NCBI RefSeq assembly: GCF_900177815.1
Contig: NZ_FXAZ01000004.1
Coordinates: forward strand, 434,001 to 498,000
Length of the DNA: 64,000 nt
Direction of reading: 5' to 3'
Source: Paenibacillus aquistagni
GTDB taxonomy: Bacteria; Bacillota; Bacilli; Paenibacillales; Paenibacillaceae
Positions within the stretch are counted from its first letter, which is position 1, and every line of letters begins with the position of its first letter. The notes below the pieces were generated by a model. The model was not told the DNA's origin. It saw only the letters and a list, made by a program, of their open reading frames with translations, and did not search any database. Positions 56,815 through 64,000 of the stretch are shown in pieces. A program made the translations under genes and the position numbers.

Positions 56815-57747
56815 TCAACTGATCTGCTGCACGCTAATGCTCTTCATCAGCTCTTCGACTTGAGTAAGGGATACCATGCCTGCTGCAGGGGTTAGCGCAT
56901 TGGCTGTGCCGCATGCAGCGCCAAGCTTCAACTGCTCCTCTGGAAGCATCCCGCGCTTGTCGCCGACCACCAGTCCCGCGATCATGGAGTCCCCGCTGCC
57001 AACCGTATTGAGCACGTCTACCTTTGGAATCGTGACCCGATAGATGCGGTTGTACATGCCAGCGAGCGCACCTTGCGCGCCCAAAGATACAACCACACTC
57101 TGAATGCCTTGTTCCATCACGGCATGTATAGCTTGAAGGATAGCGTCCTCATCGGCATGATCACTGCCTGTCAGCTTCAACACCTCATGCTCATTTGGCT
57201 TTATTAATAGCGGTCGTCCTTCCATACCGCTTACTAGGGCGTCGCCGCTCGTATCCAGTATCGGACTTGCGCCATTCTCGCGAATAATGTCCACGCAGTC
57301 TTTATAGAAGGTTACGGGACAGCCTTGAGGAAGACTTCCGGACATGACGACATGAGTTGAAGTACGTGCAAGTCTCGCGATAGTGAGCTTCATCAGCTCC
57401 ACGTCCTCCTCAGTTAATGCAGGCCCTGCTTCCAGCAGTTCTGTAACAGAACCGGTTGAGGGATCGGTAATGGCCAGGCACAGCCGAGATTCGCCTTCCA
57501 CCGCTACGAATTGATGAGCGATTCCTTCTTCAGCAAGAGCGGCTTCAATGAACTTGCCGTTATGGCCGGCAATGATGCCAGAGGCTGTAACAGGCTCCTG
57601 CAAGGCATGCACGACGCGGGCCACATTAATGCCTTTCCCGCCGGCAAAGGCATACATCTCCTTAACGCGATGCAGCTTGTCGATTGCAAAGGAAGGGGTG
57701 ATATACGTCTTGTCTATGGCTGCGTTCATCGTTATGGTCGTGATCAT
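56815..57747 (-). CDS. PfkB family hexose-phosphate kinase (1-phosphofructokinase / tagatose-6-phosphate kinase type)
   Basis: 310 residues. Family signatures: AFAGGKGINVARVVHAL near the N-terminus and TVGSGDSMIAGLVVG near the C-terminus; the nucleotide region ends CGTANALTPAAG. It phosphorylates fructose 1-phosphate or tagatose 6-phosphate. ATG 57747 sits seven bases after GGAGG. The adjacent aldolase would cleave the product. There is no PTS fructose permease or galactose transporter near, so the actual sugar is open. Confidence 0.88.
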   Translation of the reverse strand: MITTITMNAAIDKTYITPSFAIDKLHRVKEMYAFAGGKGINVARVVHALQEPVTASGIIAGHNGKFIEAALAEEGIAHQFVAVEGESRLCLAITDPSTGSVTELLEAGPALTEEDVELMKLTIARLARTSTHVVMSGSLPQGCPVTFYKDCVDIIRENGASPILDTSGDALVSGMEGRPLLIKPNEHEVLKLTGSDHADEDAILQAIHAVMEQGIQSVVVSLGAQGALAGMYNRIYRVTIPKVDVLNTVGSGDSMIAGLVVGDKRGMLPEEQLKLGAACGTANALTPAAGMVSLTQVEELMKSISVQQIS

Positions 57748-57831
57748 ATGATATCCTCCAGCTTTCAATTACAAATGCCGACCTTGGTATGCAGCAACGG
57801 CTAACCAATCATGATACTGAGCCCATTATGC

Positions 57832-58698
57832 TTATACCAAGTGCGCTTTCCCGTCGCAGCCCGCCATGCGGATCTTATCCATGGCAAGAGCCTTCACAGC
57901 TTGCTTCGCAGGAACCATATATTTGCGCGGGTCATTCTCCTCTGGATTCGCATCGAACACAGCTTTAATCGCATTGGAGAACGCAATGCGCAGTTCTGTC
58001 GCAACATTCATCTTCGCCATGCCAAGCTTCACGCAGCGCTTCACCTGCTCTTCTGGAATGCCGGAGCCGCCATGCAGAACAAGCGGAACGCTGACAAGAC
58101 GAGCAATCTCTTCCAAGCGGCCGAAGGCAATATTCGGCTCGCCCTTGTAGATGCCGTGCGCAGTGCCAATAGCTGGTGCGAGTGTTGGCACGCCTGTTGC
58201 TTCAACAAAGCTTACGCATTCCTGTGGAACGGCGAGCTTCGCATCTTCATCTTCTACGACGATATCGTCCTCCACGCCGCCAACTTTGCCAAGCTCAGCT
58301 TCGATATTGACACCAGCAGCCTTCGCAACCTTCACAACTTCCTTGGTTCTTGCGACATTCTCGTCATAAGGATGCATGGAAGCATCAATCATGACCGATG
58401 TATAGCCTGCGCGAATGCAGGCAACTAGCAGGTCATAGTCCGTGCAATGGTCGAGATGCAGGGCAATCGGAATGGAAGCCTGCTTGGCTGCGACCTGGGC
58501 AGCAGCGACGATATATTCGGGACCGAGATGCTTTACTGTACCGACAGTGGTTTGGAGAATAAGCGGTGCTTGCAGTTCTTGTGCAGCATCCACAACGGCC
58601 TGCAGCATCTCCAAAGTGTGGACATTGAATGCAGTTACAGCAAATCCTTGCTCCCGTGCAGCTTGCAGCATTGATGTTGAGCTAATTAAGTGCCCCAT
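57832..58698 (-). CDS. Class II fructose/tagatose-bisphosphate aldolase (GatY/KbaY-like)
   Basis: 288 residues. Zinc and catalytic segments: LHLDHCTDYDLL, EAELGKVGGVED, GTAHGIYKG, LVLHGGSGIP and KMNVATELR. It cleaves a ketose bisphosphate to dihydroxyacetone phosphate and glyceraldehyde phosphate. First of the minus-strand pair with the kinase (84 bp apart); GGAGGAAC precedes ATG 58698. Tagatose and fructose aldolases of this class cannot be told apart here with confidence. Confidence 0.9.
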   Translation of the reverse strand: MGHLISSTSMLQAAREQGFAVTAFNVHTLEMLQAVVDAAQELQAPLILQTTVGTVKHLGPEYIVAAAQVAAKQASIPIALHLDHCTDYDLLVACIRAGYTSVMIDASMHPYDENVARTKEVVKVAKAAGVNIEAELGKVGGVEDDIVVEDEDAKLAVPQECVSFVEATGVPTLAPAIGTAHGIYKGEPNIAFGRLEEIARLVSVPLVLHGGSGIPEEQVKRCVKLGMAKMNVATELRIAFSNAIKAVFDANPEENDPRKYMVPAKQAVKALAMDKIRMAGCDGKAHLV

Positions 58699-58976
58699 AG
58701 TTGGTTCCTCCCACTACAATGATTGAAACGATCAAAATAATGATTTATAATTTCATTACCATGATTATACGCAAGCTTATTCCTTACTGTCAAACGAGAA
58801 TCCGCTTGAAAATCGCAAGGTTTGATGACAAAGTTAGACGTATATTGCAATATCCTATTGTTGTCGATACAATGGCAGACGAGATCTTCCTCGATGTGTT
58901 TAAGCGATTCGCTTCGCCCATTGCGTCAACCATAAGCCGATTCGGCATTTATTTATAGAATAGGAGAGAATCAAGA

Positions 58977-59756
58977 ATGAGTGAAAACCTGTCTAAAGGT
59001 GAGCTACGCAGGCAGCAGCTGCTGCAGTGGCTGAAGCAGCACGGGCGTATTTCGATCGCAGAAATCATTGAGAATTTTGACTGCTCCGAGGCGACAGCAA
59101 GACGGGACTTGGATCTGCTCGAACGCAAGGGAGCGCTAATCCGCACGATCGGCGGCGCAAGGTATGAAGGGACGAGCCCTGTTCGGGAGATTCCTTTCCA
59201 TGAGAAGAAGCAGCTCTTGTGGCTGGAGAAAGAAGCGATCGCGAAGCGCGCAGTGGAATACATTGAAGAAGGCGACAGCATCTGCTTGACTGGCGGAACG
59301 ACGACCTACTTGATCGCGAAGCAGTTAAAGATGCGTCAGGGGATTACCGTTGTAACCAATGCGGTAAATATCGCGATGGAGCTGTCTGATTCCGAGGGCA
59401 TTCAAGTAGTGGTAATCGGGGGCGTCATGCGTAACAACTCCTTTGAATTATGCGGGCCGCTCGCGGAGCGTACCATTGAGCATTTGAACATTGAGAAGCT
59501 GTTCATGGGGATCGATGGATTCAGTGTTACAAAGGGGATTACAACGTATTCCGAGCTTGAGGCAGAGACGGCGCGCATGCTGATGCGTCAGGCCTCCTCT
59601 ACTTATGCGGTCTTTGATCATACGAAGGTCGGGAAGGCCTCCTTGTTCACCGTTGCGGGACTTGAAGAGCTGACGATGTGTATTACGGACAAACCGCTGC
59701 CTGAGGACGCAACAGCAGAGCTGACACGGCTTCAGATCGGGTTATCCATCGTGTAA
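58977..59756 (+). CDS. DeoR family transcriptional regulator
   Basis: 259 residues. HTH: ISIAEIIENFDCSEATARRD; effector domain typical of sugar-phosphate sensors with LTGGTTTYLIAKQL, VTNAVNIAMEL and FMGIDGFSVTKGITTYS. Divergent from the aldolase and kinase genes by 278 bp; it probably represses them and senses a sugar phosphate. ATG 58977 follows AGGAGAG. Confidence 0.93.
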   Translation: MSENLSKGELRRQQLLQWLKQHGRISIAEIIENFDCSEATARRDLDLLERKGALIRTIGGARYEGTSPVREIPFHEKKQLLWLEKEAIAKRAVEYIEEGDSICLTGGTTTYLIAKQLKMRQGITVVTNAVNIAMELSDSEGIQVVVIGGVMRNNSFELCGPLAERTIEHLNIEKLFMGIDGFSVTKGITTYSELEAETARMLMRQASSTYAVFDHTKVGKASLFTVAGLEELTMCITDKPLPEDATAELTRLQIGLSIV

Positions 59757-59870
59757 GCCATTCTTGAATAAAATGGATGGACCATGCACATCTTAATGAG
59801 GATGGGAGGCTTATGGATATAGGCCTTGTGCATCGTGCATATGGTATTTTTAAGCAGTGGCCCGCATTGC

Positions 59871-59899
59871 TTGCATCCGTCTATTCAGCATGTTAGAAT
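59871..59899 (+). promoter_or_regulatory. Probable sigma-A promoter of crr-ptsHI
   Basis: TTGCAT (59871-59876), 17-bp spacer, TAGAAT (59894-59899), placing the start about 20 bases before the RAT element. Confidence 0.7.
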
Positions 59900-59922
59900 A
59901 ATGATGAATTTTACGGCATACG

Positions 59923-60003
59923 GCGTGTTACTAGTACGACTAGGCATGAGCTAAAGCAGCTGTTCGAGGGGTGAACTGCAGCTATTAGCGCATGCCTTTT
60001 TTG
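59923..60003 (+). promoter_or_regulatory. RAT antiterminator and overlapping terminator upstream of crr (GlcT target)
   Basis: The RAT hairpin GTGTTACTAGTACGACTAGG resembles B. subtilis ptsG RAT. Its 3' half AGGCATG (59942-59948) is also the 5' half of a terminator pairing with CATGCCT (59991-59997), followed by TTTTTTG. GlcT binding to the RAT should free the downstream genes. The 30 bases at the core are identical in the second element at 63870. Confidence 0.92.
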
Positions 60004-60108
60004 TGCTTGAGTAGACTTGCTAGCAGGGTAGAGAGACCGTGATAACGGCGTTTATAAACATAATAGAGTGGGTACAGTATCCACAAGGATTTTGGAGGAG
60101 GGCTTAAT

Positions 60109-60591
60109 ATGTTTGGTTTCGGAAAAAAGAAAAAGAATATCTCAGTTACAGTTCCCATGACAGGTAAGATTGTTCCTTTGGATCAAGTTCCTGATCCAGC
60201 ATTTGCACAAAAAATTATCGGTGATGGTGTTGCAATTGAGCCGGAGCAAGGCTCCTTGGTGGCTCCTTTCGATGGTGAAGTTGTTCACTTGATCGATACG
60301 CTGCATTCCTTGGTCATCAAGCATGACTCTGGTCTTGAAATACTGATTCATATTGGCGTGAATACTGTTTCATTGCAAGGAAAACCGTTTACTGCATTTG
60401 TAAAGACCGGGGATTCCTTTAAGAAAGGCGATAAGCTTATTGATTTTGATATCGCAGCGATTAAGGAAGCAGGCCTTCCTGTTATTACGCCTATCGTAGT
60501 GGCGAATGGAGACGTTGTTGAAAGCCTTAAAATTCATGAAGGATCAGCAGCTGCCAGCTCCGGCGAATTGATGGAAGTTGTATTGAAATAA
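60109..60591 (+). CDS. crr: PTS glucose-type EIIA component
   Basis: 160 residues, stand-alone IIA-Glc. It accepts phosphate from HPr; the active His lies in LEILIHIGVNTVSL, and the second His region is VVHLIDTLHSLVIKHDSG. Bacillus usually has this domain fused to PtsG; as a separate gene it can serve several permeases. ATG 60109 follows TTGGAGGAGG. First of crr-ptsH-ptsI. Confidence 0.95.
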   Translation: MFGFGKKKKNISVTVPMTGKIVPLDQVPDPAFAQKIIGDGVAIEPEQGSLVAPFDGEVVHLIDTLHSLVIKHDSGLEILIHIGVNTVSLQGKPFTAFVKTGDSFKKGDKLIDFDIAAIKEAGLPVITPIVVANGDVVESLKIHEGSAAASSGELMEVVLK

Positions 60592-60648
60592 TGGGAATCG
60601 ATTCATACGTTCGAATAACAACACTAAACGGAAACGGGGAATAGAACC

Positions 60649-60909
60649 ATGGAAAAACAATTCACAATTAAAAATCCACAAGGCATACATGCTCGTCCGG
60701 CAGGTGCCATTATGAAAAAGGCAAACGAGTTTCCAAATGCGACAATTTCGCTTGAATTCAATGGCCGCAAAGTAAGCGCGAAGAGCATTACTGGCGTATT
60801 GACGCTCGGCATGAAAGCAGGAGATGCTGTGAACGTGATTACAGAAGGCGATCAAGCGGCTGAAGCGCTTGATGCAGTAGGCGCAGTGTTGGAAACAGTC
60901 CTCGATTAA
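60649..60909 (+). CDS. ptsH: Phosphocarrier protein HPr
   Basis: 86 residues. His14 in GIHARPAG carries phosphate for sugar uptake; Ser46 in AKSITGVLTLG is the HPr kinase site that activates CcpA, consistent with the cre sites in this window. ATG 60649; GGAAACGGGGAA upstream. Confidence 0.98.
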   Translation: MEKQFTIKNPQGIHARPAGAIMKKANEFPNATISLEFNGRKVSAKSITGVLTLGMKAGDAVNVITEGDQAAEALDAVGAVLETVLD

Positions 60910-60972
60910 TTTCGAGGCGTTTCTTTTTAGAGATCGGGCTACCAAACATTACGAAGGAGTGGGGAAACCAAT

Positions 60973-62712
60973 ATGCAACTTAAAGGTATTGCTGCAGCGT
61001 CTGGATATGCAATTGGGCCGGCTTTTATCATGCAAGAGCAAGCTCAAGATGTAGAACGCAAAGTCATAGATGCTTCTCAAGTTGAAGCAGAAGTGTCACG
61101 CCTCCAGCATGCGGTAAATCAGGCGATGGCAGAGCTTGAGAAGATCAAGGACGATACGGCTGCGAAGCTTGGTGAGCATCATGCGGAGATCTTTGCAACG
61201 CACATCCTGGTGCTTCAGGATGAGGAATTTGTTGGGCAGGCGCTAGAGAAGGTTCGCAGTGAGTCTGTAAATGCAGAATATGCCCTTCATGAGGTAGCGC
61301 AGCAGCTAATCGATATCTTCAGCAGCATGGATAGTGAGTATATGCGCGAACGTGCGGCTGATTTCCGCGATGTAAGCAAACGTGTGCTTGCAGCTTTGTC
61401 AGGTGAGAAGTCCGCGTCTTTGAACGACTTTGAATCGCCAGTTGTATTGTTTGCTCACGACCTGACACCTTCTGATACCGCACAGCTGGATCGCAGCAAG
61501 GTGGCTGGCTTCGCAACGAATATCGGCGGCCGCACGTCTCACTCCGCTATCATGGCGCGTTCCATGGAGATTCCAGCGGTTGTAGGCTTGAAGAACGGAA
61601 CAGAGACGGTAAATAACGGCGACATGATCATTCTCGATGGGGCTCGTGGCTTGATTATTGTTCATCCCGATCAAGATACCATCGCTGCCTATGAAGAGAA
61701 GAAGCAGAAGTTCGAGAAGCGCCAAGAGGAGATGAAGCTCTACAAGGATAAGCCTACAGTGACACTAGACGGCAAGCATGTTGAGCTTGTAGCGAACATC
61801 GGGAATCCAGAAGATGCGCTTGGCGCTCGCAATAACGGCGCAGAAGGCGTCGGCTTGTTCCGTACCGAATTCCTGTACATGGGACGCGACAACTTCCCAA
61901 CGGAAGAAGAGCAGTATCAGGCTTATACAACAGTGGCGGAGACGCTTGGCAAAGAAAAGCCAGTTGTAATCCGTACGCTCGATATCGGCGGGGACAAAGA
62001 GCTTCCTTATCTCGAACTGCCGCATGAAATGAATCCGTTCCTTGGCTATCGTGCGATTCGCATCTGCTTGGACCAAGTGGATCTGTTCAAGACACAGCTT
62101 CGTGCGATTCTTCGTGCCAGCGTGCATGGCAACATCAAGATGATGTATCCGATGATTGCAACGCTTGCTGAGCTTCGCCAAGCCAATGCAATCTTGGATG
62201 AGACCAAGGCTGAGCTTGACAAGGAAGGCATCGCCTACAACAAGGACATGGAAGTCGGCATGATGGTCGAGATTCCAGCTGCCGCAATCATTGCCGATCA
62301 ATTGGCAAAGGAAGTAGACTTCTTCTCTATTGGCACCAATGATTTGGTGCAGTACACGATGGCTGCTGACCGCATGAATGAGAAGGTGTCCCACCTGACT
62401 CAGCCATTCAACCCTGCTGTGCTTCGTTTGATCCGCATGGTCATTGATGCGGCTCATAAAGAAGGCAAGTGGGCTGGCATGTGCGGCGAGATGGCAGGCA
62501 ATCTGACGGCTATTCCGATTCTGCTTGGGCTTGGTCTTGACGAGTTCAGCATGAGTGCAAGCTCTGTGCTTCCTGCACGCGTCTTGCTCAGCCGTCTTAG
62601 CCGGGAAGACATGCAAGACATTGCAGCTCAAGCTTTGATGATGGAGCATGAAGACGAGATTCAGCGCTTCGTTCAAGAGCGTGTAGAGGCTGTAAATCAA
62701 CTGCTTGTGTAG
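60973..62712 (+). CDS. ptsI: Phosphoenolpyruvate-protein phosphotransferase (Enzyme I)
   Basis: 579 residues, normal length. Active His in GGRTSHSAIMARS; PEP-binding domain with EGVGLFRTEFLYM and PFNPAVLRLIRM. It transfers phosphate from PEP to HPr. ATG 60973 follows GAAGGAG. A terminator follows, ending the operon. Confidence 0.98.
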   Translation: MQLKGIAAASGYAIGPAFIMQEQAQDVERKVIDASQVEAEVSRLQHAVNQAMAELEKIKDDTAAKLGEHHAEIFATHILVLQDEEFVGQALEKVRSESVNAEYALHEVAQQLIDIFSSMDSEYMRERAADFRDVSKRVLAALSGEKSASLNDFESPVVLFAHDLTPSDTAQLDRSKVAGFATNIGGRTSHSAIMARSMEIPAVVGLKNGTETVNNGDMIILDGARGLIIVHPDQDTIAAYEEKKQKFEKRQEEMKLYKDKPTVTLDGKHVELVANIGNPEDALGARNNGAEGVGLFRTEFLYMGRDNFPTEEEQYQAYTTVAETLGKEKPVVIRTLDIGGDKELPYLELPHEMNPFLGYRAIRICLDQVDLFKTQLRAILRASVHGNIKMMYPMIATLAELRQANAILDETKAELDKEGIAYNKDMEVGMMVEIPAAAIIADQLAKEVDFFSIGTNDLVQYTMAADRMNEKVSHLTQPFNPAVLRLIRMVIDAAHKEGKWAGMCGEMAGNLTAIPILLGLGLDEFSMSASSVLPARVLLSRLSREDMQDIAAQALMMEHEDEIQRFVQERVEAVNQLLV

Positions 62713-62732
62713 GCTTGGAAAATTGAAGGAAG

Positions 62733-62784
62733 GCGAGTAAGAAATAATCATGAGAAATGATGGCTTATTTCTTACTCGCTTTGT
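62733..62784 (+). terminator. Terminator after ptsI
   Basis: GCGAGTAAGAAATAA / TTATTTCTTACTCGC, perfect 15 bp, then TTTGT. Confidence 0.85.
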
Positions 62785-62869
62785 AGGTTTTGACAATGTT
62801 TACAAATTCGACGATATTTGGATATTTGATATATTTTTAATAATATTCGGTATTTATGAAATAAAGTGG

Positions 62870-62898
62870 TTGACGAAGAGTGTCGCATATCATATAAT
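62870..62898 (+). promoter_or_regulatory. Sigma-A promoter of glcT
   Basis: TTGACG, 17-bp spacer, TATAAT, nearly consensus. Confidence 0.88.
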
Positions 62899-62941
62899 AA
62901 TGTCGAATGGATGAGTGGTAATCCCATATCGTTGAATACAA

Positions 62942-62956
62942 AGAAAACGGTTTCAA
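62942..62956 (-). promoter_or_regulatory. cre-like site in the glcT leader
   Basis: On the minus strand TTGAAACCGTTTTCT fits WTGNAANCGNWNNCW; about 45 bp downstream of the -10, so a roadblock is possible. Confidence 0.6.
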
Positions 62957-62997
62957 AACTCCATTTTCTAGCCTTTACATGAGAAAGGAGCTTTTCG

Positions 62998-63855
62998 TTG
63001 TCAAATGAACGTCGCTTGGAGATTGTACGCGCATTAAGTAATAATGTCGTATTAACGAACGATGTTGTGACGAACACTGAAACGATTCTCATGGGTAAGG
63101 GGATTGGATTCGGCGTAAAGCCTGGAACGACGATTCAAGCAGATGACTCTCGCATTGAGAAAAGGTTCTCTCTGCAGAATAAGCAGCATATGAATCAGTA
63201 TCAAGCGCTGATTGAACAGATTGATCCAGAGGTCATCACGGTGTCAGAGAGAATCATCTCGATGGTATCCGAACAGCTGACTCCGGATCTCAACGAGCAT
63301 ATTCATCTTGCGCTGCCGAGTCATATTGAATTTACTCTCTATCGATTGCGCAATCAGATGCCAATTGAGAATCCGTTCTTATTAGAGATAAGAACCTTGA
63401 ATCCCGATGAGTTCAACGTAGCCATTCAGGCTTCTAAGCTTATCGAGCGAACCTTTAATGTAAAGGTTCCTGAAGAAGAGACAGGATTCCTTACCATTCA
63501 TATTCAATCCGCAGTAGCCCATGTCCCTGTTGGGAATGTGGTGCAGCACAGCCATCTGCTTAAGGATCTGGTTACCTTAATCGAATCTCATCGTGGAATG
63601 GAGATTCCGAAGGACAGCGTGGATTATGTTCGGTTGATCACGCATTTACGGTTTGCGATTGAGCGCATTCGCAAGGGCGAACACTCTCGCAATCCCTTTC
63701 GCGATAAGATGAAGGATATGGTTCCCTATGAGTTTGGGGTTGCGAAGCAATGTGGTGATCTGATGGCTGAACGGCTAGGTGTTGATATATCAGAAGATGA
63801 AGTCGCATACATTGCGATGCATCTGTATCGTTTATTCAGTAAGGACATAGATTAA
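62998..63855 (+). CDS. glcT: Transcription antiterminator of the BglG family
   Basis: 285 residues: N-terminal RNA-binding CAT domain (RALSNNVVLTNDVVT, MGKGIGFGVKPG, residues 1-55) and two PRD domains with regulatory histidines (NEHIHLALPSHIEF; VAYIAMHLYRLF at the end). GlcT keeps transcription going through RAT terminators when glucose is used. TTG 62998 lies seven bases after AAAGGAG. Its two target elements flank it at 59923 and 63870. Confidence 0.95.
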   Translation: MSNERRLEIVRALSNNVVLTNDVVTNTETILMGKGIGFGVKPGTTIQADDSRIEKRFSLQNKQHMNQYQALIEQIDPEVITVSERIISMVSEQLTPDLNEHIHLALPSHIEFTLYRLRNQMPIENPFLLEIRTLNPDEFNVAIQASKLIERTFNVKVPEEETGFLTIHIQSAVAHVPVGNVVQHSHLLKDLVTLIESHRGMEIPKDSVDYVRLITHLRFAIERIRKGEHSRNPFRDKMKDMVPYEFGVAKQCGDLMAERLGVDISEDEVAYIAMHLYRLFSKDID

Positions 63856-63869
63856 TATGGCATCTTAAA

Positions 63870-63987
63870 GCGTGTTACTAGTACGACTAGGCATGAGCTT
63901 CGAAGATGGGCGTATACGATTGCCGTTCTGCAGGCCTTGCAGAACAATGGGCGTCGTCTATACCTTCTTCCAAGCTCATGCCTTTTT
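63870..63987 (+). promoter_or_regulatory. Second RAT antiterminator with overlapping terminator
   Basis: Starts with the same 30 bases as the element before crr. AGGCATGAGCTT (63889-63900) pairs with AAGCTCATGCCT (63972-63983), then TTTTTC; the middle forms further stems. The controlled gene lies beyond the window; a PTS glucose permease (ptsG) would be expected from B. subtilis glcT-ptsG order. Confidence 0.9.
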
Positions 63988-64000
63988 CACGTTCTATCAT

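Overview
The window looks like a chromosomal segment of a low-to-mid GC Bacillota, most likely Paenibacillus or a close relative. This is an inference from gene content and regulatory style: GlcT/RAT antitermination of PTS genes, CcpA-type cre sites, a BirA operator, strong AGGAGG ribosome binding sites with frequent GTG/TTG starts, YneF and DUF402 proteins, and an ABC importer of the LplB/YtcP/LplA type without its own ATPase. I saw no rRNA, tRNA, CRISPR array, prophage or intact insertion sequence. Most genes are ordinary chromosomal genes; the interest lies in a few unusual clusters and fusions.

Layout. 1-5.3 kb is a sulfatase locus: a minus-strand run (two short CHR-family transporters, a ROK regulator, a formylglycine-generating enzyme cut by the window edge) divergent from a cytoplasmic CxPxR sulfatase, with a 37-bp palindrome between them. 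5.4-15.1 kb carries sodA, a GNAT acetyltransferase, a DUF402 phosphatase-like protein, a QueG-Ogt fusion, YneF, folE, a conserved hypothetical, a three-part superoxide dismutase and an alpha/beta hydrolase. 15.5-20.6 kb has an IclR regulator, a TPP riboswitch with thiC, and a ClC transporter. 21.4-27 kb is a GH3-GH38 glycosidase pair with overlapping stop and start codons. 27-34.5 kb has acnA, an amidase, ddl and small hypotheticals, one of them frameshifted.

34.9-44.2 kb is a probable operon with a cre site in its leader: two ABC permeases, a lipoprotein binding protein, a CBM9-like protein, a large transglutaminase-like protein and an aspartate 4-decarboxylase-type PLP enzyme. 44.5-50.8 kb has uvsE, fabI, an inositol monophosphatase family enzyme, a C39-type peptidase and a ROK fructokinase. 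50.9-56.8 kb is a BirA-controlled biotin operon (bioD-bioB-bioF-bioH-like-bioC) without bioA or bioI/bioW; two of its proteins contain in-frame repeats. 56.8-59.8 kb is a sugar-phosphate kinase and class II aldolase pair divergent from a DeoR regulator. 59.8-64 kb is the general PTS (stand-alone IIA-Glc, HPr, Enzyme I) followed by glcT. An identical RAT antiterminator precedes crr and recurs after glcT, where it should control a gene just outside the window.

The most promising leads are the sulfatase locus, where CHR proteins next to a cytoplasmic sulfatase and its activator suggest sulfate export, and the ABC/CBM9/transglutaminase-like/aspartate decarboxylase operon, which has no function I recognise and could handle an imported glycosylated or asparagine-linked compound. 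Both ideas are inferences.
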